29,042 nucleotides of DNA from JAFGBM01 sp964610155 (GCA_964610155.1 CAZSUY010000015.1:1-29042), one strand, 5' to 3'; numbered from the stretch's first letter, positions 7,299 through 15,797 are shown. The notes: generated by a model not told the origin, from the sequence alone. A program made the numbers and translations.

Positions 7299-7817
7299 TT
7301 AGGTGGCGGGCTCTTCCGAAAGATCCTCGACTTTGGTCAACTGATGGCCGATCTCACGAGCCCAGTTCTTGACCTGACCCCATTCGCGGTAGTCACCAAC
7401 GGAGGCCTTGAGCCCGCGGACGATAGCCTGTTCGCCGAAGTTCAGGCGCTCTGAGTTGAGGCAGCCAGAGAAGGCCTCGTGGGCCCTTGCGTTCACAACG
7501 TCAACAAGGGCTTCCCCCTCCCCCACCGTCTCGGCCGGGCGAGGCGGAAGCCCGACGGGTCCGCTGGAGAAGAGCCAAACCGGCTTGGAACGGAGGGCCT
7601 TGATGTTGTCGTGGACGAGTTCGCTCGCGTCACGGCGCCAGAATCCGCCGTAGAGCGCGCTGCCGATGACAAACGCATCGTAGGGATCGACGGACTCGAC
7701 GTCTTTCGCGTCCTGACATTCGGCGTCACAGCCGAAATCGCGAAGCACGTCAGATATAGCCTGGGCGATTTCACGGGTTGCACCGTATTTTGATCCGACG
7801 GCGACGAGAACCTTCAA
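7299..7817 (-). CDS. Flavodoxin-domain protein (HemG-like), TTG start
   Basis: 172 residues. The N-terminus LKVLVAVGSKYGATREIAQA has the flavodoxin first strand and FMN-phosphate loop (GSKYGAT). VDPYDAFVIGSALYGGFWRR and KPVWLFSSGPVGLPPR match the second and third FMN-contact regions of the menaquinone-dependent protoporphyrinogen oxidase/flavodoxin superfamily. It is probably a cytosolic FMN electron-transfer protein; a haem role is not supported by neighbours. The start is set at TTG (7817) because a perfect AAAGGAGG lies 6 nt upstream; the ATG 27 nt earlier would place that site inside the coding region. It lies between a lipoprotein and pyruvate carboxylase on the same strand. Confidence 0.8.
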   Translation of the reverse strand: MKVLVAVGSKYGATREIAQAISDVLRDFGCDAECQDAKDVESVDPYDAFVIGSALYGGFWRRDASELVHDNIKALRSKPVWLFSSGPVGLPPRPAETVGEGEALVDVVNARAHEAFSGCLNSERLNFGEQAIVRGLKASVGDYREWGQVKNWAREIGHQLTKVEDLSEEPAT

Positions 7818-7901
7818 CAGAGGCCTCCTTTGGGCATTTCCCATCGTCCCTCACGAGAAATGGTGAGCACGAGGACGAAGGTCCCTGGGCTTCCGACTGG
7901 C

Positions 7902-10900
7902 CTATTGGACGACGACGACGAGGTCTCCTCCCGTGAGGGTCTCGGTCCCGTGAATCAGGACGCGCATGACTTTGCCGGCCATGGGTGTTGTAATTGCGGC
8001 CTCCATCTTCATGGCCTCTATCGTCGCGACGGTGTCCCCGGCGGCCACGACTGCTCCTAGCTCTACCGTCGGGGTCACCGCCCCGGCGAAGGGTGCCGCT
8101 ACCTCGCCCTTGATGTTCAGGTCGGCCTTCTCCCTCGTGATGGCGACGACGGAGGCCTCCTCGTCCCTCACGGTCACCGGCCGGATCTGCCCGTTGTAGT
8201 TGAATATCGCGGTCCGGTTGCCATGATCGTCAACCTGCCCCATCGCCTCAAGGCTGACGAGGAGACGCACGCCCTTCTCCGGGTCGATCGTGACCTCCTC
8301 GCCGTTCCCGACCGTCATGCCGTACAGGTAGTGGAACGTATCGATGACGGAGATGTCCCCGTACTCCCCAACGGATTCCGCGTGCTCCTTGGACGGAACG
8401 GGGAAAAGGAGGTGATTGAGGCGCTTCCGGCGCCGCCTGCCGGACTTGGCCAGCGCCTCCTTGTCCTCCTTCGTCAGGTCATGGGTCTTCGAGGAAGGCT
8501 TCCGGCCCTTGAGGGCTTTCGTCCGGAAGGGTTCGGGCCAACCGCCGGGCGGGTCCCCGAGCTCGCCTTCGAGGAAGCCGATGACGTTGTCGGGGAGGTC
8601 GTAGGAGCCGGGATCCTTCTCGAACTCGGCCGGGTCCGCCCCCGTCCCGACCAGCTGGAGGGCGAGGTCGCCGACGATCTTGGACGACGGAGTCACCTTG
8701 ACGAGCCGGCCGAGGATCTTGTCCGCCGCGGCGTACATGTTTTCAATGTCCTCGAACCGGTCGCCCAGCCCGAGGGAGATCGCCTGCTGGCGCAGGTTGG
8801 ACAGTTGCCCGCCCGGAATCTCGTGGTGGTACACGCGTCCCGTCGGTCCGGGGAGGCCGGACTCGAAGGGCGCATAGAGGCGTCGGACGCTTTCCCAGTA
8901 AGGCTCGAGGTCCTGGACGCTCTTGAGCGAGATGCCCGTGTCCCGCTCCGTGTGCTCGAGGGCGGCGACGAGGGCGCTCATGGGCGGCTGGGATGTCGTT
9001 CCCGCCATGGCGGCGCTCGCGACGTCGACGATATCGACCCCCGCCTCTGAGGCCGCCAGGAGCGTCGCCAGCTGCCCCCCTGGGGTGTCGTGGGTGTGAA
9101 GGTGCACGGGAAGGTCGAATCGTTCACGTAGGGCCGTCACGAGGGTGTGGGCGGCCGGAGCGCGCAGGAGCCCGGCCATGTCCTTGATCGCGAGGACGTG
9201 AGCCCCGGCCTTGACTAGAGCGTCGGCGAGGTTGAGGTAGTAGTCGAGCGTGTAGAGCTTCTCGTCGGGATCGGTCAGGTTCGCGGTATAGCACAGAGAG
9301 GCCTCCGCTATCGCCGTGCCGGTCTCGCGGACGGCCTCGATCGCGGGTCTCATCTGTTCGACGTCGTTGAGCGAATCGAAGATCCGGAAGATATCAATCC
9401 CAGTCTCGGCCGCCTCATGGACAAAGGCGTGGGCGACTTCCTCCGGGTAAGGCGTGTATCCGACGGTGTTCCGGCCTCGGAGGAGCATTTGAAGGGGGAT
9501 ACCCGGCATGGCTTCCCGTAGGACGGCTAGGCGATCCCAAGGATCCTCGTGGAGAAAGCGGAGGGCCACGTCGTAGGTGGCCCCGCCCCAGGCCTCCATG
9601 GAGAGCAACTCCGGGGTCATCCGGGAGACATGGGCGGCCGCCCGCAGTAGGTCATAGGTCCGCACCCGGGTCGCCAGCAGGCTCTGGTGAGCGTCACGGA
9701 AGGTGGTCTCCGTGACGGCGAGTGGCTTCTGGGCTCGGAGGGCGGCTGCGAACCCTTCGGGACCAAGCTCGAGGAGGCGTTGGCGTGCCCCCGGAGGCGG
9801 ATCGGCGCTCAGGTCGATCTCGGGGAGCTTGTGAGAGGGGTGGATCGGCTCCTTCGGGGGTGCGCCATTCGGGCGGTTGACCGAGGTATAGGCAAGATAG
9901 GTCAGGAGCTTGGTCGATCGGTCGGTGTCAGAGGTCGCCTTGAGCAGGTGCGGACGCTCGTCGATGAAGGCGGTTGTGATGCCCCCTCGCTTGAAGTCGG
10001 GGTCGGACATGACCTCCATGAGGAAGGGGATGTTCGTGGTGACGCCCCTGATACGGAACTCCGCGAGGGCGCGACGCGCCCTCGTGACGGCTTGACGGAA
10101 GTCCCGGCCTCGCGAGGTCAGCTTGACGAGCAGGGAGTCGAAGTGGCCGGTCACCTGTCCACCTGCCATACCGGTGGCGCCGTCGAGCCGGATTCCTGCA
10201 CCGCCGGGTGAACGGTATGCCGCAATCCGGCCGGTGTCCGGGACGAAACCGTTAGATGGGTCTTCGGTGGTAATCCGGTTCTGAATGGCGCAGCCGGTCA
10301 CAATCACCGATTCCTGACGGATCCCGATCTCCTCAAGGGTCTCGCCCTGGGCGATCCTCATCTGTGACGTAACGATGTCGATGCCCGTCACCTCTTCTGT
10401 GACGGTGTGCTCCACCTGGATCCGGGGATTCGTCTCGATGAAGACGTGGCTCCCTTCCCGCTCCCCCACCGTGTCAACGAGAAACTCGACCGTACCGGCG
10501 TTGACGTATCCCAGGTACTTGCCAAACGTAACGGCGTCGCGATGCAGGGCATCCCGGATGGCCGGATCGAGGTTCGGGGCGGGGGCTATCTCGATGACCT
10601 TCTGGTGGCGTCTCTGGACCGAGCAATCACGTTCGTGGAGGTGGACGATGCTTCCCTGGACGTCTCCCAGGATCTGTACCTCGATGTGGCGGGGGGCTAG
10701 TACCGCCTGCTCAAGGAAGACGGTCGGGTCACCGAAGGCGCTCTCTGCCTCTCGCATCGCAGCGGCCAGGCCCTCGGACAGGTCTTCAGGGGTCTCGATT
10801 CGCCGCATCCCCCGGCCTCCCCCACCGGCGACGGCCTTGACGAAGACGGGGTACCCAATCTCGGAGGCCCATTTTGTCAAGGTCTTGAGGTCTCGGGAGG

Positions 10901-11309
10901 GGTCGGAAGAGTCAAGGACGGGAAGCCCCGCCGCCCGGGCCGACTTGAGGGCAGCGACCTTGTCTCCCGCCTTGGCCAGCACCTCGGGCGGCGGACCGAT
11001 GAACACGAGGCCCTCATCGCGACAGCGTTGGGCGAAACCAACGTTCTCGGCTAGGAACCCGTACCCGGGGTAGATGGCATCCGCGCCAGAGAGTCGCGCG
11101 ACCCTAACGATCTCGTCCATGTCGAGGTAGGCACGGACGGGATGCCCGATCTCTCCGATCTGGTAGGCCTCGTCGGCCTTGAGGCGGTGCTCCGACATGC
11201 GGTCCTCGTGGGGGAAGACAGCGACGGAGTGGAGGCCGAGTTCGTAGGCAGCACGAAAGGCACGAACGGCGATTTCCGATCGGTTGGCTACCAGCACCTT
11301 GTGAAACAT
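7902..11309 (-). CDS. pyc: Pyruvate carboxylase
   Basis: 1135 residues, the normal length for the single-chain enzyme that makes oxaloacetate from pyruvate, bicarbonate and ATP with biotin. Domain order is standard. The N-terminal biotin carboxylase opens FHKVLVANRSEIAVRAFRAA; its ATP-grasp loop is KAVAGGGGRGMRR, followed by HLHERDCSVQRRHQK and ETNPRIQVEHTVTEE. The carboxyltransferase barrel (about 530-800) has TTFRDAHQSLLATRVRT, RNTVGYTPYP, IKDMAGLLR and the metal-site LHTHDT. A PYC/OADA linker region follows, then the C-terminal biotinyl domain with AMKME, biotinylated Lys1101. The ATG follows GAAAGGAC. It sits 81 nt downstream of a MerR regulator gene on the same strand and fits the GarA/OdhI block as anaplerotic supply. 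No lesion is seen. Confidence 0.97.
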   Translation of the reverse strand: MFHKVLVANRSEIAVRAFRAAYELGLHSVAVFPHEDRMSEHRLKADEAYQIGEIGHPVRAYLDMDEIVRVARLSGADAIYPGYGFLAENVGFAQRCRDEGLVFIGPPPEVLAKAGDKVAALKSARAAGLPVLDSSDPSRDLKTLTKWASEIGYPVFVKAVAGGGGRGMRRIETPEDLSEGLAAAMREAESAFGDPTVFLEQAVLAPRHIEVQILGDVQGSIVHLHERDCSVQRRHQKVIEIAPAPNLDPAIRDALHRDAVTFGKYLGYVNAGTVEFLVDTVGEREGSHVFIETNPRIQVEHTVTEEVTGIDIVTSQMRIAQGETLEEIGIRQESVIVTGCAIQNRITTEDPSNGFVPDTGRIAAYRSPGGAGIRLDGATGMAGGQVTGHFDSLLVKLTSRGRDFRQAVTRARRALAEFRIRGVTTNIPFLMEVMSDPDFKRGGITTAFIDERPHLLKATSDTDRSTKLLTYLAYTSVNRPNGAPPKEPIHPSHKLPEIDLSADPPPGARQRLLELGPEGFAAALRAQKPLAVTETTFRDAHQSLLATRVRTYDLLRAAAHVSRMTPELLSMEAWGGATYDVALRFLHEDPWDRLAVLREAMPGIPLQMLLRGRNTVGYTPYPEEVAHAFVHEAAETGIDIFRIFDSLNDVEQMRPAIEAVRETGTAIAEASLCYTANLTDPDEKLYTLDYYLNLADALVKAGAHVLAIKDMAGLLRAPAAHTLVTALRERFDLPVHLHTHDTPGGQLATLLAASEAGVDIVDVASAAMAGTTSQPPMSALVAALEHTERDTGISLKSVQDLEPYWESVRRLYAPFESGLPGPTGRVYHHEIPGGQLSNLRQQAISLGLGDRFEDIENMYAAADKILGRLVKVTPSSKIVGDLALQLVGTGADPAEFEKDPGSYDLPDNVIGFLEGELGDPPGGWPEPFRTKALKGRKPSSKTHDLTKEDKEALAKSGRRRRKRLNHLLFPVPSKEHAESVGEYGDISVIDTFHYLYGMTVGNGEEVTIDPEKGVRLLVSLEAMGQVDDHGNRTAIFNYNGQIRPVTVRDEEASVVAITREKADLNIKGEVAAPFAGAVTPTVELGAVVAAGDTVATIEAMKMEAAITTPMAGKVMRVLIHGTETLTGGDLVVVVQ

Positions 11310-11390
11310 GCACGTCCTTTCGGCGTTGGCCCTATCTTGTCAGGTTCTGGGGACATGTCACCAGGACGTGGGATCGGGCTTAAGATCCGC

Positions 11391-11966
11391 CTAGCTCGCG
11401 TGAGAGCGAGCCTGGCGACGGGCCGCCAGTTCGTCGAGGACATCAGGGGTCCCGACGGGAAGATTACCGGGGTGGTCGACTGGGAACGAAGCGAGGGAAC
11501 CCTCTAGTTCACGCCAGACCTTTCCGAGAGCGATCCCGAAGACTCCCTGGCCACCTTGGACGAGGTCGATGACTTCATCATCCGAGGTGCACTCGTAGAC
11601 CGATGCACCATCGCTCATGAGGGTGATGCGTGAGAGATCCTCAACGCCACGTTCCCTCAGGTGGGCCACCGCCGATCGGATCTGCTGGAGCGATACCCCC
11701 GAGTCGAGAAGTCGCTTCACCACGCGAAGGACGAGGATGTCACGGAACCCGTAGAGGCGTTGGGTGCCCGAGCCTGTCGCGTTGCGAACGGTTGGTTCCA
11801 CGAGTCCGGTACGCGCCCAGTAGTCGAGTTGCCGATAGGTTATGCCTGCGGCGCGGCACGCAGTCGGGCCCCGGTAGCCGGCTTCCTCGTCCAGGTTCGT
11901 GAGGCCATCGCGGAAGAGCACGCCCTGATCGGGACGGGGACCCCCGCCTTGCTCCGTTCCTGCCAT
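11391..11966 (-). CDS. MerR-family regulator (Rv1830-like)
   Basis: 191 residues. The MerR winged helix-turn-helix spans about residues 30-100: GITYRQLDYWARTGLVEPTV, then RLYGFRDILVLRVVKRLLDS and GVSLQQIRSAVAHLRERGV. The C-terminal part (about 105-165) carries a conserved SDGASVYECTSDDEVIDLVQ segment typical of the second MerR protein near garA in Actinobacteria, where M. tuberculosis has Rv1830 (family recollection). It is a cytosolic DNA-binding protein; targets are unknown. The ATG at 11966 follows GAGGAG by 6 nt; the frame extends 44 codons further upstream without such a site. The bifunctional-nuclease gene that commonly lies between the two MerR genes in relatives is absent here. Confidence 0.85.
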   Translation of the reverse strand: MAGTEQGGGPRPDQGVLFRDGLTNLDEEAGYRGPTACRAAGITYRQLDYWARTGLVEPTVRNATGSGTQRLYGFRDILVLRVVKRLLDSGVSLQQIRSAVAHLRERGVEDLSRITLMSDGASVYECTSDDEVIDLVQGGQGVFGIALGKVWRELEGSLASFPVDHPGNLPVGTPDVLDELAARRQARSHAS

Positions 11967-12106
11967 GGTGCGCTCCTCAAATTCCGGCCGCCCTTCCACG
12001 AGGGGAAGGGCGAATCGATCACCGTGTATGCCCAGGGTATCGCGTGTGGGCCGATGCGTCGCGGAGCCCCGCAGGTCCACGCCATCGGCGTGTCGCACCA
12101 GTCACA

Positions 12107-12868
12107 TCAGTCACTTGCGTTAGGACGCCGAAGGACCGAAGCGAAGAATCCGACGACCGCTTCCGCACGGGTTTGGGAGACGTCCGAGGCCTCCTCACGT
12201 TCGCCCTTGGCCCGAAGGGGCGCCACGGAGGCACGAATGCGTTCGGTCTCCCGCAAAGCCGCATTCCGGACGGCACGCAAGGCACGGACGTCCCCACCAG
12301 CAGCCAGGTATTCTCCCGCCGTCCGGACCACGTCCATGTCTTCGCGGGAGTACTTGCCAGGAACCCCTTCTTGAATGATCCCCTCGGTAGCGAGGAGGGA
12401 CACGAGGTCTAGTTCGGTTCCTGTCCGAGCCGCGAGCTCGTCTTGGGAAAGCCACAGGGGGGCCTGCTCCCCCACCGCCTGGGGGGTGATCCCTTCGTGT
12501 GCCTCTCCCCTATCGAGGCCCTCAAGGCTCGCGGCGATGACGGTGAGCGGCCGGTAGTGGTCCCGCTGTTGGCGTAAGACGAAACGCAGGCGCTCGACGT
12601 CGGCTGGCGAGTAGTGCCGATAACCTCCACCGGTTCTTTGAGGACGGACCAAGCCCTGGGAGTCGAGGAATCGAAGCTTCGAGGGGGTGAGGGCGGGGAA
12701 TTCTGGCTGGACGGCTGCAAGGACGTCGGAAACCCTGAGGAGGGGATCATGAGAGAGGGCGTGGGGCCACGTTCCGACCGGCGCGGGGGCGGCGACCTCC
12801 TTACTCACGACCGAAGCGTCGGACCTGGGCCCGCGCCGACCTGCCCGGGCTTCCTCCGCAAAGGCCAT
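12107..12868 (-). CDS. ftsR: FtsR-type MerR regulator
   Basis: 253 residues. The MerR-type DNA-binding domain lies at about residues 43-115 (LLRVSDVLAAVQPEFPALTP, then SKLRFLDSQGLVRPQRTGGG and YRHYSPADVERLRFVLRQQR). A helical C-terminal region follows (LSQDELAARTGTELDLVSLL, GKYSREDMDVVRTAGEYLAA). This architecture, directly after a GarA/OdhI gene, matches Rv1828 of M. tuberculosis and FtsR of C. glutamicum, described as an activator of ftsZ. The gene begins 2 nt after the garA stop. The ATG at 12868 has no clear ribosome site, so translation is probably coupled to garA; the first 35 or so residues are low-complexity and the true start could be later, for example a GTG 20 codons in. Confidence 0.85.
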   Translation of the reverse strand: MAFAEEARAGRRGPRSDASVVSKEVAAPAPVGTWPHALSHDPLLRVSDVLAAVQPEFPALTPSKLRFLDSQGLVRPQRTGGGYRHYSPADVERLRFVLRQQRDHYRPLTVIAASLEGLDRGEAHEGITPQAVGEQAPLWLSQDELAARTGTELDLVSLLATEGIIQEGVPGKYSREDMDVVRTAGEYLAAGGDVRALRAVRNAALRETERIRASVAPLRAKGEREEASDVSQTRAEAVVGFFASVLRRPNASD

Positions 12869-12870
12869 CG

Positions 12871-13290
12871 CTAGTGGGCGCCCGGGTAGAACGTCAGCCG
12901 GTACTTCCCGATTTGGACCTCGTCGTCTTGCTCGAGGCGCTTGGAGACTACACGCTCGCGATTGACGTACGTACCGTTGAGGGAACCCGCGTCGACGACG
13001 TGGAAGTCCGCTCCCCGGCGCTCGAAACGTACGTGCTCGCGGGAGACGGTCACGTCGTCGAGGAAGATTCCACCAGAGACGGAACGCCCCGCGACGGTCA
13101 CGTCTTGGTCAAGGAGGAAACGCGCCCCGGCATTCGGACCGCTATGGACGATGAGGAGCGCCGAGCCGGGAGGAAGCGCATCTACGGCGGCCTCGTCTTG
13201 TGGGGAGAGGCGATGGGGTGCGGCATCACCCTCAGGTACGGCAGAATCGATGGAAAGCGTCTGCTCTGCGAGCTGTTCGTCGTCGTTCAT
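12871..13290 (-). CDS. garA: FHA-domain metabolic regulator GarA/OdhI
   Basis: 139 residues. The FHA domain (about 45-137) has its phosphothreonine-binding residues: Arg69 in VAGRSVSGG, SREH at 83-86 and Asn105-Gly106 in SLNGTYVN, followed by DEVQIGKYRLTF. In actinobacteria this protein binds 2-oxoglutarate dehydrogenase and glutamate-metabolism enzymes unless Ser/Thr kinases phosphorylate its N-terminal ETTS motif. Here the corresponding segment reads AEQTLSID with a single Thr (Thr11), a departure from ETTS. The ATG follows AGGGGGATCC. It lies between pgsA and ftsR. A pyruvate carboxylase gene further down suggests local grouping of TCA-cycle control. Gene naming follows synteny and domain; partner enzymes are not in the window. 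Confidence 0.9.
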   Translation of the reverse strand: MNDDEQLAEQTLSIDSAVPEGDAAPHRLSPQDEAAVDALPPGSALLIVHSGPNAGARFLLDQDVTVAGRSVSGGIFLDDVTVSREHVRFERRGADFHVVDAGSLNGTYVNRERVVSKRLEQDDEVQIGKYRLTFYPGAH

Positions 13291-13318
13291 GGGATCCCCC
13301 TGGTGAGGCGTTGTGCCT

Positions 13319-13930
13319 CTATCGTAGAACGGAAGAGGCCCTGCGCACCTCCATTAGGTAGCCGATGCCGGAAATCCAGTACATGATCGCGGAAATGACG
13401 GCCCAGACGATCGCGATTGCGTATACGGCCTCCCATCTTTCCCACGACAGGTACGCCAGGGGAAGGAATACGTAGAGGCCAAAGGTGGCGGCCTTCCCGG
13501 CGAACGTCACGAGGGGCACGGATATGCCCCGTCGCTTTCCCCAGAGCAGGGCGCCTCCCACCACGAGGTCCCGCGCCAGCAGGAGGCCGGCGAGCCACCA
13601 AGGGATGATCCCGCGTAGGGGGAGGCCGATGATCATCGCCAGGGTGAGGAGTCGGTCGGCAGTGGGATCGAGAAGGCGACCCAACCGGGTGACCTGGTTC
13701 CACCGCCGGGCGAGGAAACCATCGAAAAAGTCCGACACCCCCGCGACGGCGAGGGCGGTGATCGCCCAGACATCGTGCTCGAGGGAGAGGCACACGACAA
13801 AGACGAGGATGAGGGAGATGCGGAGCGCCGAGATGGCGTTGGGAATGGTCCAGATGCGGTTGCTCGGTTCCTCGGAAGAGACCGTGGTGGATTCCCGGGT
13901 GGATTCCGGTGGGGTGCTCCGCGTCGTCAC
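13319..13930 (-). CDS. pgsA: CDP-alcohol phosphatidyltransferase (PgsA-like)
   Basis: 203 residues, membrane-integral. The complete CDP-alcohol phosphatidyltransferase motif is present: Asp67-x2-Asp70-Gly71-x2-Ala74-Arg75-x8-Gly84-x3-Asp88-x3-Asp92 (SDFFDGFLARR, then RLGRLLDPTADRL). The four Asp bind the metal and activate the acceptor hydroxyl. About six transmembrane helices follow the usual pattern. The enzyme transfers a phosphatidyl group from CDP-diacylglycerol to an alcohol such as glycerol 3-phosphate or an inositol phosphate; the acceptor cannot be read from sequence, and actinobacterial genes at this locus are usually annotated pgsA or pgsA2. Residues 1-22 form a Ser/Thr-rich cytosolic leader. 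The GTG start has no ribosome site but has a TAGACT box 6 nt upstream. Confidence 0.85.
   Translation of the reverse strand: MTTRSTPPESTRESTTVSSEEPSNRIWTIPNAISALRISLILVFVVCLSLEHDVWAITALAVAGVSDFFDGFLARRWNQVTRLGRLLDPTADRLLTLAMIIGLPLRGIIPWWLAGLLLARDLVVGGALLWGKRRGISVPLVTFAGKAATFGLYVFLPLAYLSWERWEAVYAIAIVWAVISAIMYWISGIGYLMEVRRASSVLR
13320..13325 (-). promoter_or_regulatory. Possible -10 box upstream of garA
   Basis: TACGAT on the minus strand overlaps the last codons and stop of pgsA. It would give a leader of about 25 nt that includes a small GAGGC/GCCTC hairpin (13305-13319) and the garA ribosome site. Confidence 0.35.
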
Positions 13931-13936
13931 ACCGAG

Positions 13937-13942
13937 AGTCTA
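13937..13942 (-). promoter_or_regulatory. -10-like TAGACT for leaderless pgsA, overlapping the arsC stop
   Basis: TAGACT lies 6 nt before the pgsA GTG at 13930. Its first three bases are the arsC stop codon. The spacing fits a transcript that begins at the start codon. Confidence 0.45.
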
Positions 13943-14368
13943 GCGAGAAGACTCGGGCTCGATCGAAAGGGATCTCAGCAATGCCTCGACGCGCCTCTTG
14001 ATCTCGTCCCGAATGGGACGGATCGCCTCGATGGCCTGGCCCGCAGGGTCGTCGAGCACCCAATCCTCGTACCGCTTACCGGGAAAAATGGGGCAGGCAT
14101 CCCCACATCCCATCGTCACGACAACGTCGGAGGCATTAACGGCCTCCAGGGTCAGTACCTTTGGTTTCTCGGTGCGAATATCGACGCCATCCTCAAGCAT
14201 CGCCTCGATGGCGATGGGGTTGATGAGATCTGCGGGAAGTGACCCAGCCGACCTCACCTCGACCCGGTCACCCGCGAGGGCGCGCACGTAGCCGGCGGCC
14301 ATCTGGGAGCGTCCGGCGTTATGGACGCACACGAATAGAACCGACGGGACTGAACTAGGAAGTGACAT
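13940..14368 (-). CDS. arsC: Arsenate reductase / low-molecular-weight phosphatase family (ArsC, actinobacterial type)
   Basis: 142 residues. The phosphatase loop Cys14-x5-Arg20 is in VLFVCVHNAGRSQMAAG, and the general-acid Asp107-Pro108 in VLDDPAGQ. Cys88 and Cys92 occur in MGCGDACPIFPGKRYEDW. The CVHNAGRS loop is the signature of actinobacterial arsenate reductases, some of which work with mycothiol and mycoredoxin (family knowledge). It would reduce As(V) to As(III) in the cytosol, but no ArsR, ArsB or Acr3 gene is nearby, so a phosphatase or housekeeping role is possible. The gene overlaps the upstream RNB gene by 14 nt and ends 9 nt before pgsA. Confidence 0.85.
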   Translation of the reverse strand: MSLPSSVPSVLFVCVHNAGRSQMAAGYVRALAGDRVEVRSAGSLPADLINPIAIEAMLEDGVDIRTEKPKVLTLEAVNASDVVVTMGCGDACPIFPGKRYEDWVLDDPAGQAIEAIRPIRDEIKRRVEALLRSLSIEPESSR

Positions 14369-15785
14369 CGAACACCGGCCCCTCCTCGAAGCGGGCGCTT
14401 AAGAGCCTAACCCGTTGTTCGCGCCCTATCTCGACCAGACCGCCACATCGCGCAACAACGGCAGGCTCCGCGAGTTGAACCGTGTTGTCGTCGAGGCCGA
14501 CCCCCTGAAACTCTTCCCCGATGCTCCCAGACAGTACGGCTGCCTCGACTGCGTTGATGCAGGCGCGATCTACGTTGCCGGAGACGCGGTCGGAGCGTGA
14601 CATCTCGTCCCCAAGGGACGGGAGGGCGTCCCTCACCCATTCGGGTGGAGGCAGGCCGCCCACAACTGCGAGGCAGGCTTCCGTCGCGAAGCGATCGACC
14701 AGGCGGCGAAGCGGTGCAGTCACGTGTGCGTAGGGCACCCCAAGGGCCCCATGTGAGGTCTCCTTGGGGCGGGGGAGGTCGGGGTTTGAGTCGTCGAAAG
14801 ACTCCCAGGCCGCTCCCCTGAAGAGCGAGGTCGCATGGGTCAGGAACGCCGCCGTCTTGGGGGAATCGAGATCGAGACGGGCTAGGACGTCGGCATAGGT
14901 GTCCTGATCTCCCCAGTCGATTCCGAGGGCCTGGGCCTGGTGTCGGAGGCGTCTCAGGGGCACCTCGCCCGCCGGGGGCATCGTGCGGAGGATGCCCACG
15001 CCCCCCTCAAGCATGATCTTGGCGGCGGCCTCCCCCGTCAGGAGGGAAATCTGGGCGTTATCGTCCTCGATGCCACGGGCCGCGCGGAACTCGAGAACAA
15101 GGTGTCCATCCTCGAGACGGACCTCCTGAGAGGGTTTCGGCAGGGTGACGGCTCCGCGAGCCCGGGCTAGGGTCCGACGCCTCTCCCCCACGTCGGCGAG
15201 GAGCGTGACGAGCCCGGCGGCGTCGGGCGGAGGGTTTGAGGCGAGTTCCATGTAGGGATACTGGCGACGGGACCTTACCCAGGCACGACGGACATCAATC
15301 CGCTCAATATCGCCCTTGACATCCAGGTCAATGGTCCACAGGACAGCCTTCGTGCGCTGTCCCGGGAGGAGGGAGGCGTAGCCCTCCGACATCACGGGTG
15401 GGTGGAGTCCGATACGCCGATCCGGGCAGTAGATGGTTTGGCCGCGGCCATGAGTGTCGGCGTCGAGGTTCCCGCCAGGGATGACCTGGGCTCCGACGTC
15501 CGCGATCGCGTAGAGCACCCTGTGGCCGTCCCCAAGGGATTCGATGGCGAGGGCTTGGTCCAGGTCGAGCGAACCCTTGGGGTCAATCGTGACGAGGGGA
15601 ATCTCGGTGGCGTCCACCCGGCCACTGGGAACGTTGTCATGCTCGGCGTCCCCCTTGGAGTGCTCCGCCTCGAAGTAGACCTCGGGCGGGTACCCCTCCG
15701 GGACCTCAGCGCGTTCGCGGATGTGCTGGAAGTACGGTTCGAGTTCGGTCAGGGGTGGGTGCGCCAACTGGCGGCGAATGCGCAT
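14355..15785 (-). CDS. RNB-domain exoribonuclease (RNase II/R family), short form
   Basis: 476 residues with one RNB catalytic domain. The metal-binding signature TIDPKGSLDLDQAL gives Asp68, Asp74, Asp76 and Gln77, corresponding to Asp201/207/209/210 of E. coli RNase II, with Gln in the last place. Other RNB landmarks are YAIADVGAQVIPGG, THGRGQTIYCPDRRIGLHPP, VMSEGYASLLPGQRTKAVLW and the Arg-rich YAHVTAPLRRLVDRFATEA. No complete cold-shock domains precede it and no typical S1 domain follows, which makes it shorter than E. coli RNase II (about 640 residues). It presumably degrades single-stranded RNA from the 3' end. The ATG has no ribosome site; a TAGGCT box 6 nt upstream suggests a leaderless mRNA heading the minus-strand block. 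Confidence 0.88.
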   Translation of the reverse strand: MRIRRQLAHPPLTELEPYFQHIRERAEVPEGYPPEVYFEAEHSKGDAEHDNVPSGRVDATEIPLVTIDPKGSLDLDQALAIESLGDGHRVLYAIADVGAQVIPGGNLDADTHGRGQTIYCPDRRIGLHPPVMSEGYASLLPGQRTKAVLWTIDLDVKGDIERIDVRRAWVRSRRQYPYMELASNPPPDAAGLVTLLADVGERRRTLARARGAVTLPKPSQEVRLEDGHLVLEFRAARGIEDDNAQISLLTGEAAAKIMLEGGVGILRTMPPAGEVPLRRLRHQAQALGIDWGDQDTYADVLARLDLDSPKTAAFLTHATSLFRGAAWESFDDSNPDLPRPKETSHGALGVPYAHVTAPLRRLVDRFATEACLAVVGGLPPPEWVRDALPSLGDEMSRSDRVSGNVDRACINAVEAAVLSGSIGEEFQGVGLDDNTVQLAEPAVVARCGGLVEIGREQRVRLLSARFEEGPVFDVTS

Positions 15786-15791
15786 GCGGAC

Positions 15792-15797
15792 AGCCTA
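15792..15797 (-). promoter_or_regulatory. -10-like TAGGCT for leaderless RNB gene
   Basis: TAGGCT sits exactly 6 nt before the ATG at 15785 with no Shine-Dalgarno site between. The same hexamer and spacing occur at 24533-24538, and with 7 nt at 26159-26164. Confidence 0.55.

Noticed and set aside
8223..9050. Long plus-strand frame across the pyruvate carboxylase gene
   Set aside because: It is antisense to a fully conserved gene; high-GC codon bias produces such frames.
13940..14368. Arsenic-resistance operon
   Set aside because: Only the ArsC-type gene is present; no regulator or arsenite exporter lies nearby.
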